Assembly: GCA_014382705.1 (NCBI GenBank)
Contig: JACNJE010000073.1
Location: forward strand, 1 to 40,292
Direction of reading: 5' to 3'
DNA length: 40,292 nt
Source of the DNA: Verrucomicrobiota bacterium
Lineage (GTDB): Bacteria > Verrucomicrobiota > Verrucomicrobiia > Limisphaerales > UBA1096
Shown here: positions 24,751-32,943 of the stretch, one piece after another
Layout of the letters: every line of letters starts with the position of its first letter
Numbering within the stretch: the first letter of the stretch is position 1
The notes under the pieces: generated by a model
Seen by the model: only the letters and a program-made list of their open reading frames with translations
Database searches by the model: none
What the model was told of the DNA's origin: nothing
Position numbers and translations under genes: made by a program

Positions 24751-25524
24751 TCATCGCACATACAACGTCCCGCCATCGACGGGGAAGGGCGCACCGGTGA
24801 TGAACGACGCCTCGTCACTGCAGAGAAACACCGCCGCCGCAGCGACCTCCTCCGGCTTGCCCATGCGGCCGATCGGTTGGTACTCCGAAAGTTTTTTGAA
24901 CATCTCCGCTTGGTTGTCGGGGTAGTTCTTTGCGATGAACCCGTCCACGAATGGGGTGTGAATGCGGCCCGGCAAAATCGCGTTGCAGCGGATGTCGTCG
25001 TGCAGATGATCCTTGGCCACCGAGTAGGTCATCGCAAGCACGCCGCCCTTGCTCGTGCCGTAGGCCAGGCGGTCGTGGATCGCCATCGTCGCCACGGTCG
25101 AGGCGATATTGACGATCGAGCCGCCGCCACTGTTCAGCATCTGCCGGACACCGCCCTTAAGGCAGTTGAACACGCCCTTCAGGTTCACGCTCATCACGCG
25201 GTCAAAATCGGCCTCGCTGGTGTCCGTGATGTTGCCGACGTGCGCGATGCCGGCGTTGTTGACCAGGCAATCCAGCCCGCCGCGGTCACTGCCAAGTTGG
25301 TCAAAAACGTCCAGCACTTGGCCGTGGTCTGTCACGTCGCACGCCGTCGCCTCCGCTTGGCCACCGGCGGCGCGGATCTGCCCGACGGTCACCCCGGCCG
25401 CCTCGTCATCGATTTCGAGCACATCGACAAACGCCCCCTGCTTGGCCAAGGCGAGAGCGATCGCCCGGCCGATGCCCGATCCCGCGCCGGTGACGACAGC
25501 GGACTTTCCCTCAAGGCGGAACAT
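24751..25524 (-). CDS. Short-chain dehydrogenase/reductase
   Basis: A 257-aa classical SDR. It has the Rossmann motif TGAGSGIGRAIA, the acidic residue of LEIDDEA after the second strand (NAD preference), CDVTDHGQV, LVNNAGIAHVG, the catalytic Ser-Tyr-Lys set (IASTVATMAIHDRLAYGTSK) and the C-terminal ITGAPFPVDGG. The start at 25524 places the fold correctly; the longer frame starts inside the direct-repeat region and is rejected. First gene of the SDR-sulfotransferase-DUF1214 operon and divergent from the cupin/dehydratase side. Confidence 0.9.
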   Translation of the reverse strand: MFRLEGKSAVVTGAGSGIGRAIALALAKQGAFVDVLEIDDEAAGVTVGQIRAAGGQAEATACDVTDHGQVLDVFDQLGSDRGGLDCLVNNAGIAHVGNITDTSEADFDRVMSVNLKGVFNCLKGGVRQMLNSGGGSIVNIASTVATMAIHDRLAYGTSKGGVLAMTYSVAKDHLHDDIRCNAILPGRIHTPFVDGFIAKNYPDNQAEMFKKLSEYQPIGRMGKPEEVAAAAVFLCSDEASFITGAPFPVDGGTLYVR

Positions 25525-25575
25525 GCGCCGCAATGTCCCCGAGACTGCCCCGCTTGGCAAGTTCCAACGCTTGGC

Positions 25576-25642
25576 CAAGGTCTGTGCTGACAAACGAGGC
25601 GCGATCCATTACGCTTGGCCAAGCGCATGAATGATTCGGAGA
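25576..25642. repeat. 67-bp direct repeat, left copy
   Basis: Identical over all 67 bp to 26142-26208 (offset 566). It carries a palindrome copy and the start ATGAATGATTCGGAG, so two different genes share this leader and first codons. Mismatch begins at both ends. Confidence 0.95.
25612..25625. repeat. HIP-like palindrome, copy 15
   Basis: Perfect 14-mer in the left direct repeat, ending one base before the cupin ATG. Another partial copy lies at 25568-25580. Confidence 0.9.
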
Positions 25643-26109
25643 TGGCAATGAATAACGAATATGTTGAGCTTGGTCCGGGAGAGGGCAAGATGATCCCGGT
25701 TCCGGGACATAAGATTACGCAAAAGGTTTCAGGTGCGGAGACCAACGGTGCGTATTCGATGTTAGAAGTTGAACTGGACGGTGACGGACCGCCTTTGCAC
25801 ATTCACAATGCGGAGGATGAATCCTTTTATGTTTTGGAGGGGGAAATAGATCTCCAGATCGAAGATCGAAAAATTAACGCGACAGCGGGTTCGTTCACGC
25901 TGGTACCCAAGGGAACGGTTCATACTTTTGCGCAAGTCGGACAGCAGCCCGCCAAGTTTCTCGTGACCTATTCGCCGGCCGGGTTTGAAAATTTTTTCGA
26001 TGAAGCCGTTGATTTGGATGTAACAGACACAGAGGGTTATGTCGCCAAAGCCAATGCCTTGGCTGAAAAATATAACATGGAGATTGTGGGCCCACCTCTT
26101 GGAGGTTAG
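25627..26109 (+). CDS. Cupin-domain protein
   Basis: A 160-aa single-domain cupin from the ATG at 25627. Motif 1 is canonical: a G, then HIH at residues 58-60, E65 and G72. In motif 2 the segment VPKGTVHTF gives H99, so the metal-binding 3-His/1-Glu set is present. It may act as a small-molecule oxygenase, isomerase or sensor; no substrate can be named. The first five residues, MNDSE, equal those of the downstream dehydratase because the start lies inside the 67-bp repeat; internal ATGs at 25642 or 25648 could be the ancestral start. The gene looks clearly less GC-rich than its neighbours. Confidence 0.8.
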   Translation: MNDSEMAMNNEYVELGPGEGKMIPVPGHKITQKVSGAETNGAYSMLEVELDGDGPPLHIHNAEDESFYVLEGEIDLQIEDRKINATAGSFTLVPKGTVHTFAQVGQQPAKFLVTYSPAGFENFFDEAVDLDVTDTEGYVAKANALAEKYNMEIVGPPLGG

Positions 26110-26141
26110 GGCATCATCGAAATTATAATTCAATTTGTAGG

Positions 26142-26208
26142 CAAGGTCTGTGCTGACAAACGAGGCGCGATCCATTACGCTTGGCCAAGCGCATGAATGA
26201 TTCGGAGA
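26142..26208. repeat. 67-bp direct repeat, right copy
   Basis: Exact copy of 25576-25642. Here it provides the leader and the first codons of the dehydratase gene. A 499-bp unique segment with the cupin gene lies between the copies. Confidence 0.95.
26178..26191. repeat. HIP-like palindrome, copy 16
   Basis: Perfect 14-mer in the right direct repeat, ending one base before the dehydratase ATG. Confidence 0.9.
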
Positions 26209-27977
26209 AGACAACCAAGCGACTTCGCAGCGAGGAGTGGTTCAACAACCCGGCGCATCCGGACGGCACGGTCATTTACATCGAGCGGTTCCTGAACTAC
26301 GGCATCACGCCGGAGGAGTTGCGCGCCGGCAAGCCGATCATTGGCATCGCGCAGGTCGGGAGCGACATCTCGCCGTGCAACCGCGGGCACCTCGAGACGG
26401 CCGAGCGCGTCAAGGCTGGCATCCGCGATGCGGGGGGGATTCCGTTCGTGTTCCCGGTGCACCCGATACAGGAGAGCTGCCGGCGGCCGGCCGCCGCGCT
26501 CGACCGCAACTTGGCCTACCTTGGCTTGGTCGAGGTGTTGCACGGCTATCCGTTCGACGGCGTGGTGCTGACGACCGGCTGCGACAAGACCACACCGGCC
26601 TGCCTGATGGCGGCGGCGACGATGAACCTTCCGGCGATCGTGCAGTCCGGCGGCCCGATGCTCAATGGCTGGCACAACGGCGAGCTGGCCGGCTCCGGCA
26701 CGATGGTCTGGGAGGGGCGCAAGCAGTTGGCTGAGGGCAGGATCACGGTCGAGGAATTGCTCGACCAGGTGGCCGCCTCGTCGCCCAGCGTCGGTCATTG
26801 CAACACGATGGGCACGGCGCTCTCAATGAACTCACTGGCCGAGGCGCTGGGCATGTCGCTGCCCGGCTGCGCGGCGATCCCGGCAGCATACCGCGAACGC
26901 GGCCAGATGGCGTATCGCACCGGCAAACGCATTGTCGAGATGGTTCGCGACGATTTGACGCCGGGCAAGGTGATGACGCGAGAGGCGCTCGAGAATGCCA
27001 TCGTCGTCAACACGGCCATCGGCGGCTCCACGAACTGCCCCGTGCACCTGACGGCCATCGCGCGGCACTTGGGCATTGAGCTGAGCCTGCAGGATTGGCA
27101 GGACGTGGGCTACGACGTGCCGCTGCTCGTCAACTGCCAGCCGGCTGGCAAATACCTTGGCGAGTCGTTCCACCGCGCGGGCGGCATCCCGGGCGTGGTT
27201 CGCGAGTTGCTCGGCGCGGGGCGGCTCCACGGCGGCGCGATGACCGTGAGCGGCAAAACCGTGGCTGAAAACCATGAGGCCGTCCCGGAGCCGGATCGCG
27301 AGGTGATTCGCGCTTACGGCGAACCGCTGAAGGAGAAGGCCGGTTTTTTGGTGCTGAGCGGCAACCTGTTCGACGCGGCGTTGATCAAGACCTGCGTCAT
27401 CAGTGACGAGTTCCGCGCGCGCTACCTGTCCGAGTCGGGTGGCGAAAATGTGTTCACCTCCCGCGTGATCGTGTTTGAAGGCCCGGAGGATTACCGCGAG
27501 CGACTCAACGATCCGTCGCTGCAGATCGACGATTCCTGCATGCTGGCAATCCGGGGTTGCGGCCCGATCGGGTATCCCGGCTCCGGCGAGGTGGTGAACA
27601 TGCAGCCGCCGGACGCGCTTTTGAAGGCCGGCATCGACACGCTGCCGACGATGGGCGACGGACGCCAAAGCGGCACCGCGGCCAGCCCGAGCATCTTGAA
27701 CATCGCGCCCGAGTCGGCGGCGGGCGGGAACCTGGCGCTGCTCGAGACCGGCGACGAAGTGCGGGTGGATCTCAACGCCTGCCGGGTCGATCTGCTGGTG
27801 TCTGATGACGCCTTGGCCAAGCGGCGTGAAAGCCACACGCCGCCCGAACTGCATCACCAGACACCCTGGCAGGAAATGTACCGGGGGTGCGTCGGCCAGC
27901 TTGACACCGGCGCGTGCATCGAGTTCGCGACCCAGTACCGCAACGTTCGCGGAGATATCCCGCGTCATTATCACTGA
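26193..27977 (+). CDS. IlvD/Edd-family dehydratase (sugar-acid type likely)
   Basis: About 594 aa. It has the family Fe-S cysteines at about residues 62 (SDISPCNRGH), 130 (TTGCDKTTPAC) and 203 (VGHCNTMGTA), the magnesium/lysine segment GCDKTTP, the TAIGGSTNCP strand and the C-terminal GPIGYPGSGE and TMGDGRQSGTA. The opening LRSEEWFNN and PIQESCRRPAAALDRNL, which do not fit housekeeping IlvD as I know it, point to the pentonate/hexonate (arabonate, xylonate) dehydratase branch. This subtype is a judgement from memory. Start at ATG 26193; the frame also opens at TTG 26181. The neighbouring SDR and cupin may serve the same sugar-acid or polyol pathway. Confidence 0.85.
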   Translation: MNDSEKTTKRLRSEEWFNNPAHPDGTVIYIERFLNYGITPEELRAGKPIIGIAQVGSDISPCNRGHLETAERVKAGIRDAGGIPFVFPVHPIQESCRRPAAALDRNLAYLGLVEVLHGYPFDGVVLTTGCDKTTPACLMAAATMNLPAIVQSGGPMLNGWHNGELAGSGTMVWEGRKQLAEGRITVEELLDQVAASSPSVGHCNTMGTALSMNSLAEALGMSLPGCAAIPAAYRERGQMAYRTGKRIVEMVRDDLTPGKVMTREALENAIVVNTAIGGSTNCPVHLTAIARHLGIELSLQDWQDVGYDVPLLVNCQPAGKYLGESFHRAGGIPGVVRELLGAGRLHGGAMTVSGKTVAENHEAVPEPDREVIRAYGEPLKEKAGFLVLSGNLFDAALIKTCVISDEFRARYLSESGGENVFTSRVIVFEGPEDYRERLNDPSLQIDDSCMLAIRGCGPIGYPGSGEVVNMQPPDALLKAGIDTLPTMGDGRQSGTAASPSILNIAPESAAGGNLALLETGDEVRVDLNACRVDLLVSDDALAKRRESHTPPELHHQTPWQEMYRGCVGQLDTGACIEFATQYRNVRGDIPRHYH

Positions 27978-28029
27978 ACGGCGCGATCGGGATTGAGTTG
28001 GCGAGCGGGTGACGGTAGCTTGCGCGGCC

Positions 28030-28782
28030 ATGAGCGAGGGAGACTCAAATGCGAAACAGCGACCGGACGGCCGCGCGGCGGATCAGCTCCGCGCGGTCAA
28101 TTTCAAAAACAACATCGCCCCGTACGCCACCGGCTCGACGCTGATCGAGTGGGGCGACACCCGCGTTATTTGCAGCGCCACCGTCGAGGAGTCGGTGCCG
28201 CGCTGGATGAAGATGCAGAACGTCGAGGGCGGTTGGCTCACGGCCGAGTACTCGATGCTGCCGTACTCGACGCTTGACCGCAAAAGCCGCGACATCAGCC
28301 GGGGCAAAATTGACGGTCGCTCTCAGGAAATCCAGCGTCTCATCGGTCGCTCGATGCGGGCTGCGGTGGACATGATCCAACTCGGCTCTCGCACGATCTG
28401 GATCGACTGCGATGTGCTGCAGGCCGATGGTGGCACGCGCACGGCATCGATCACCGGCGGCTACGTGGCGCTGTCACTGGCCTTGGCCAAGCTGCAGGCA
28501 GACGGGTTGCTGAAGTGCGATCCGATCATTTCGCCGGTCGCCGCGGTAAGTGTCGGCGTGGTGGGCGGCGTGCCGATTTTGGATTTGCCGTACGTCGAGG
28601 ATGTTGCCGCCGAGGTGGACATGAACCTCGTGATGAACGGCGAGGGTGAGTTCATCGAGTTGCAGGGCACCGGCGAAAAGAACACCTTCGACGACACCGA
28701 ACTGGCCACGATGCTGGCGCACGGTCGAAAGGGGATCGGGGAGTTGCTGGATCTGCAGAAGGCGGCCATCGCGGAGGGGTAA
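28030..28782 (+). CDS. rph: Ribonuclease PH
   Basis: Phosphorolytic 3'-5' exoribonuclease that trims tRNA 3' ends. About 250 aa from the ATG at 28030, normal length. Family features are RPDGR near the N-terminus, GDTRVICSATVEE, GGWLTAEYSMLPYST, EIQRLIGRSMRA, and the catalytic DCDVLQADGGTRTASITGG. The frame opens at 28009 but the later ATG gives the usual N-terminus. The stop is 15 nt before the next gene, so they are probably co-transcribed. Confidence 0.95.
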   Translation: MSEGDSNAKQRPDGRAADQLRAVNFKNNIAPYATGSTLIEWGDTRVICSATVEESVPRWMKMQNVEGGWLTAEYSMLPYSTLDRKSRDISRGKIDGRSQEIQRLIGRSMRAAVDMIQLGSRTIWIDCDVLQADGGTRTASITGGYVALSLALAKLQADGLLKCDPIISPVAAVSVGVVGGVPILDLPYVEDVAAEVDMNLVMNGEGEFIELQGTGEKNTFDDTELATMLAHGRKGIGELLDLQKAAIAEG

Positions 28783-28797
28783 GGGGCGGCGGACGTC

Positions 28798-29442
28798 ATG
28801 TTTTGCAGGGAGAAACCAACCCGGTTGCACCTCGTCCGTCACGGCGAGGTGGATCAGGCGTACCACGAGGTGTTCGGTGGCCAGATCGACATGGAGCTGT
28901 CGCCGAACGGACACGAGCAGGCCAAGCGCTTGGCCAAGTTCTTGGGCGATCGCCATTTCGACCGGATTTACCGCAGCCCGATGATCCGTGTGAGGCAGAC
29001 GGCCAAGCCGCTGCTCGACGCGCTTGGCCGCGAGGCCGAGGTGATCGACGATTTGCGCGAAGTCGATTTCGGCGTCTGGACAGGTCATAAATGGCACGAG
29101 ATTCAGGAACAATTCGGCGTGGACGCCGAAGACTGGCTCGTGCACCTGGAGAACGGCGACGTCGCCGAGGCGGAGCCGATGGACGGATATCAGTCACGCA
29201 TTCGCGGCAGCCTGGAGCGAATGATGAACGAGGGAGCGGGGCAGGACGTGCTTGTGCTGTGCCACGGAGGTGTGATTCGGATGTTCCTGTCGCTGTTGCT
29301 CAATGAGCCGTTCTCAAAAATGGATCGATATGAGGTCGATTTTGCCAGCCTGACGGTGATTGAGCACCGGGCCAACCGCGTGGAAATCAAGCTGCACAAC
29401 TTCGCCCCGTGGCAGTGGCTGGGCAAAAATGGCGAAGCGTAG
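28798..29442 (+). CDS. Histidine phosphatase family protein (phosphoglycerate mutase-like)
   Basis: A 214-aa branch-1 histidine phosphatase. The phospho-accepting RHG motif is at about residue 14 (LHLVRHGEVDQA), followed by RIYRSPMIRVRQTA, EVDFGVWTGHKW and the second catalytic histidine in VLCHGGVIRMF. This covers cobalamin-type phosphatases, phosphoglycerate mutases and broad phosphatases, and the sequence does not decide between them. A palindrome variant sits at 28927-28940. It follows rph closely, so likely co-expressed. Confidence 0.85.
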   Translation: MFCREKPTRLHLVRHGEVDQAYHEVFGGQIDMELSPNGHEQAKRLAKFLGDRHFDRIYRSPMIRVRQTAKPLLDALGREAEVIDDLREVDFGVWTGHKWHEIQEQFGVDAEDWLVHLENGDVAEAEPMDGYQSRIRGSLERMMNEGAGQDVLVLCHGGVIRMFLSLLLNEPFSKMDRYEVDFASLTVIEHRANRVEIKLHNFAPWQWLGKNGEA

Positions 29443-29720
29443 GCGATCCGGCTATTCAACCGTCCTTGCGCTCGGCCAAACGGGGGTGGTTTTGCAGGCT
29501 GCGAAAGGAACTAGTTGAAGCGGAGTTACTTGGGGCTGGCGCTTGGGGGGCACTTCAACTTTGTTTCTGATTATTTCGAACGCTTGGCCGGGTTGAGGGT
29601 CGAAGGATACGACCGTTTGTTATGTATGAATTGAACCATGCATGGGGATGGCTTGCTTCAAGCCAGAGTGGTTTCGCTGCTCTTTTCCCGACGGTTTCTT
29701 CCACCTATCCATCAACCTAC
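29443..29720. other. Gap with no clear gene; possible tiny ORF and long-loop inverted repeat
   Basis: AGTTGAAG (29513-29520) and CTTCAACT (29553-29560) form an inverted repeat with a 32-nt spacer. A TTG at 29515 opens a 39-codon frame (LKRSYLGLALGGHFNFVSD to RLLCMN, stop at 29632-29634), with AAGGAACT just before it. I cannot support it as a gene. Confidence 0.3.
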
Positions 29721-29894
29721 ATGAACAAGAAAACCGAAGTCGTGTCCGGCCTCGTCAGCGAGGAGCATCCCTTTCACCAGGCGCAAACCCAGCCGGGCAA
29801 GGCAAAGCAGCACCGGTACGAGCGGCGAAAGGTCCGGACGATCCTGAAGATCGGGGATTGGGGGGAGGAAATCGAATACGAGGAGGCGAGCTAA
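29721..29894 (+). CDS. Small hypothetical protein (57 aa)
   Basis: ORF from the ATG at 29721 giving MNKKTEVVSGLVSEEHPFHQ and ending GEEIEYEEAS. The frame is open to 29622, but the upstream part reads as non-coding. It has a basic middle (KAKQHRYERRKVR) and an acidic tail. No family recognised and no clear ribosome-binding site. It converges with the sugar kinase gene. Confidence 0.35.
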   Translation: MNKKTEVVSGLVSEEHPFHQAQTQPGKAKQHRYERRKVRTILKIGDWGEEIEYEEAS

Positions 29895-29918
29895 GGCCGG
29901 TTTTCACCCGGCCCAGCC

Positions 29919-30917
29919 TCAATTGGAGACGAGTTCGTCGACGTTCCGGTAAGTCGTGTCGAGCTGCTCGACGAGCGGGTCGGTGATATCCACGCCGGCC
30001 TCCCGCAGCGCCAGCATGGCTGTGCCGAGCACGGTCGGCAATCGGGGTTGACTGAGCATTACCTTGAACTTTCCGCGAACGGTCTCCTCGAAGGCGCTCA
30101 TCACCGCCCGGTTGAACAGGAGGACGCCCCCGGAAAAAAACAACGGCAGCGGGGTGGCGTCCAGGCCGGACTTTTCTACAGCTTGGATGGTGAGGTCGCC
30201 GACCGCTTGGCCGGCTTCGCGGCAAATCTGCTGATACACCGGGTCGGCGTTGCCGATTTTCCGGTCCAGCCTGGAGGCGAGGATGGCAAACTTGTCGCGC
30301 GTGAACTCGGGATGATAAATCACCGGAACCAGGCCCTGCACATTCTTGACTTCATGCCAGTCGCAAAGGGCCTCCGTGATGGTGGTCTTGGGGCCGGTTT
30401 GCTCGAACTCGGCGATCGCGGCCCGGATACATTTCACGGCGATCCAGTAGGCGCTGCCGACGTCGTCCAGCAGCGGCCCCCATCCCCCGAGCTGGGTGAA
30501 GTCCCCGGCCTCGTTGCAGACAATGATGCTCGTGCCGGTCCCGCAAATGGCCAGCACGCCGGGCCGGCCGAGCGTGGCGCCGTGAAAAGCGGCGATGGAG
30601 TCGCCGACGAGGCGGGTTCGTTTCCAGGGATACAGTTTTCCGCACAGCTTTTCCTTCTGGTCGGTCGTGGCCTCGCTGAAGATGCCGGCTGCGGAGACTG
30701 CGTAATGGGTAAATTCGTTCGAGAAGGGCAGCTGGAGTTCAAGGTCGCGGAGGATTTCGCCCACGCGCCGCCGAACCTCCTTTTGATAGGAACCGGTGAA
30801 ATTCATGGAGGCGGAGTGGACGACCGCGAGCACCCGGCCGTCGTGGGTTGACGCCACGCCGTGGCTGTAGGTGGCACCACCATCAATCCCGATGACCAAC
30901 TGCAGAGGAGTCTCCAT
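29919..30917 (-). CDS. BadF/BadG/BcrA-type ATPase / N-acetylglucosamine-kinase-like
   Basis: A 332-aa ASKHA-fold protein. It has the phosphate-1 motif LVIGIDGGATYS at the N-terminus, a second phosphate loop CGTGTSIIVCNEA near residue 125, and the GGWGPLLDDVGSAYWI segment of the N-acetylglucosamine kinase group. It probably phosphorylates an amino sugar or hexose using ATP. The catalytic acid could be the Asp of VGDSIAAFHGA. The start at 30917 is directly followed upstream by the palindrome pair at 30925-30949. Confidence 0.82.
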   Translation of the reverse strand: METPLQLVIGIDGGATYSHGVASTHDGRVLAVVHSASMNFTGSYQKEVRRRVGEILRDLELQLPFSNEFTHYAVSAAGIFSEATTDQKEKLCGKLYPWKRTRLVGDSIAAFHGATLGRPGVLAICGTGTSIIVCNEAGDFTQLGGWGPLLDDVGSAYWIAVKCIRAAIAEFEQTGPKTTITEALCDWHEVKNVQGLVPVIYHPEFTRDKFAILASRLDRKIGNADPVYQQICREAGQAVGDLTIQAVEKSGLDATPLPLFFSGGVLLFNRAVMSAFEETVRGKFKVMLSQPRLPTVLGTAMLALREAGVDITDPLVEQLDTTYRNVDELVSN

Positions 30918-30924
30918 GCGTGTG

Positions 30925-30949
30925 GCTTGGCCAAGCGCTTGGCCAGGCG
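30925..30949. repeat. Overlapping pair of variant HIP-like palindromes
   Basis: GCTTGGCCAAGC at 30925-30936 is fused to a degenerate CGCTTGGCCAGGCG at 30936-30949, 12 bp apart, just upstream of the sugar kinase ATG. Confidence 0.75.
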
Positions 30950-31088
30950 CGACTGGGGGGGACAGTGGCCAATTCGGCTCCCGATGGCAATCCGGACATG
31001 TCCGTTTGCCCCCGGGCGCGCTGGGTTGCCTGTCGATGCCGCCGAAGAAAAATGAAATAAAACTTGGCTGGCCGGGGAGCTTCGGGTA

Positions 31089-31120
31089 GCCCTTTGCGCC
31101 CTTTTTGCGGCGCGAAGGGC
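31089..31120. other. Strong hairpin in the pilus-cluster leader
   Basis: GCCCTTTGCGCC (31089-31100) and GGCGCGAAGGGC (31109-31120) pair over 12 bp with one G-U, around an 8-nt loop. A run of six T follows at 31132-31137 after an intervening stretch. It lies about 100 bp upstream of the first pilB start and could be a terminator, attenuator or leader structure. Confidence 0.45.
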
Positions 31121-31213
31121 GCGCCTGCGAGTTTTTTGTCTGCTTTTACTTTGATCCCGATGGGGATAGGCTGCGCCGCGCTTTTGGGGCTGATGCCTGT
31201 TTGATTCAAGACT

Positions 31214-32926
31214 GTGTCTGCACGAGACGACTATTTGCTGGAAACACTGACCGAGATGGGGGTGGTGACGGACGAGGAGCGTGCCCTTGCCGAGGACGAG
31301 GCCATGTCGAGTGGGGAGGGGGTCGTGGACACGCTCGTCACCAAGGGGGTGGTCATGGCAATCCAGGTCTCACAGGCCAAGGCGGCGCAATTCGGGGCGG
31401 AATTCATCGAGCTCGCCGATCACCCGATCGAAGATGAAGTCATCTCCTCCGTGCCGCGCTCGGTGGCACACCAGTACAAGGTGGTGCCGCTGTACCAGGA
31501 CGACCTAAGCGTCACCGTGGCAATGTCCGACCCGTCGGATCTTGACGCGATCGACGCGCTTGGCCAAGCGCTGAACAAGGAGGTGAAGATCAGCGTGGCC
31601 GATGAGGATGAGATTGAGGGTGCCCTCAAGCAGTATTACGGAGCGGGGCGGGATGACAATGTCAGCCAACTGATCCAGGATATCACCGAGGGGGAAGTGC
31701 AGATCAGCACCCTCGGGGAAGTGACGGTGGAGGATGATGAAGATGCCATCGACGCCGATGCGCCAATCATTAAGCTGGTCAACACCATGATCGTGGAGGC
31801 GTTTCGGCTGGGAGCGTCTGACATTCACCTTGAGCCGCTGGCGTTGCGGTTCCGGATGCGCTACCGGATCGACGGAGTCTGCCACGAGCAAAAAGCGCCG
31901 CCGAGACGGCTGCAGGCCTCGGTGATCAGCCGCCTCAAGATCATGTCCGAGATGGACATCGCCGAAAAACGCATCCCGCAGGACGGTCGTATCCAGGCCA
32001 ACGTGGGCGGCAAAACGATCGATCTTCGCGTCAACTGCCTTCCGACCACGCATGGTGAGAGCATCGTCATGCGCTTGTTGGACAAGGAGGGGTTGAAACT
32101 TGGCCTCGGCCAGTTGGGTTTTCTGGCGGACGACCAGCGTACGTTCGAGGATTTGATTCAGTTGCCCGACGGCATCCTGCTGGTGACCGGGCCGACCGGC
32201 TCCGGGAAAACCACCACCCTTTATTCCTGCCTGAACTACATCAACAAGCCGGATCGCAAGATCATCACCGTCGAGGATCCGGTCGAGTACCTGCTCGAGG
32301 GGATCAACCAGGTTCAGGTTCACACTGCGGTGGATTTGACCTTCGCCAACGCGCTCCGGGCGATGTTGCGGCAGGCACCCAACGTGGTGATGCTGGGAGA
32401 GATTCGTGACTATGAAACAGCCAGCATTGCGATCAACGCGTCGCTGACCGGACATTTGGTTTTCTCCACGCTCCACACCAACGACGCCCCGTCGGCCGTG
32501 ACCCGCTTGACCGACATCGGCGTGAAGCCGTTCCTGATCGCGTCAGCGACCCGCTGCCTTATGGCGCAGCGTTTGGTGAGAAAACTCTGCCCAGTTTGCG
32601 AAGGGCCGGTTGAACCGAAGGAGAGCGAGTTGCTGTCGCTTGGCCTCGACCCGAACAACATCAAGGAACCCAATTTCAAGGCCGGGAAGGGTTGTGACAA
32701 ATGCAACGGGACTGGGCACAAGGGCCGATTTGGCCTCTTCGAGGTGTTCGTCGTGGACGATGAAAGCCGAAAGATGATCGTGAACAAGGTCACGTCCACG
32801 GAGCTGCGAAAGCGCGCCCGGGAAGTGGGTATGCGTACGCTCCGGGAGGATGGAGCACGTAAGGCGGTCGCTGGCATGACCACCCCGAGTGAAGTGTTGC
32901 GTGTCACCGTGGGCGACGAGAATTGA
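31214..32926 (+). CDS. pilB: GspE/PilB-family assembly ATPase (first copy)
   Basis: Hexameric motor ATPase for type IV pilus extension or type II secretion, 570 aa, starting at GTG 31214 (no ATG fits). The N-terminal MshEN-type domain covers about residues 1-150. Next come the GASDIHLEP Asp-box region, Walker [17 protein letters not shown], Walker B VVMLGEIRDYETA and the tetra-cysteine zinc site (CPVC, GCDKCNGTGHKGR). Before Walker B the sequence reads RQAPN where most relatives have RQDPD. It is the first gene of pilB-pilT-pilB-pilC. One palindrome copy encodes DALGQALN. Confidence 0.9.
   Translation: MSARDDYLLETLTEMGVVTDEERALAEDEAMSSGEGVVDTLVTKGVVMAIQVSQAKAAQFGAEFIELADHPIEDEVISSVPRSVAHQYKVVPLYQDDLSVTVAMSDPSDLDAIDALGQALNKEVKISVADEDEIEGALKQYYGAGRDDNVSQLIQDITEGEVQISTLGEVTVEDDEDAIDADAPIIKLVNTMIVEAFRLGASDIHLEPLALRFRMRYRIDGVCHEQKAPPRRLQASVISRLKIMSEMDIAEKRIPQDGRIQANVGGKTIDLRVNCLPTTHGESIVMRLLDKEGLKLGLGQLGFLADDQRTFEDLIQLPDGILLVTGPTGSGKTTTLYSCLNYINKPDRKIITVEDPVEYLLEGINQVQVHTAVDLTFANALRAMLRQAPNVVMLGEIRDYETASIAINASLTGHLVFSTLHTNDAPSAVTRLTDIGVKPFLIASATRCLMAQRLVRKLCPVCEGPVEPKESELLSLGLDPNNIKEPNFKAGKGCDKCNGTGHKGRFGLFEVFVVDDESRKMIVNKVTSTELRKRAREVGMRTLREDGARKAVAGMTTPSEVLRVTVGDEN
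31557..31570. repeat. HIP-like palindrome, copy 17
   Basis: Perfect 14-mer (16 bp with flanks) in the first pilB gene, read as DALGQAL. Confidence 0.9.
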
Positions 32927-32943
32927 TCGTTTTTTAGAAAGCC

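Noticed and set aside
24178-25590. Plus-strand frame of 470 codons
   Set aside because: Opposite the SDR and sulfotransferase genes, both with catalytic motifs.
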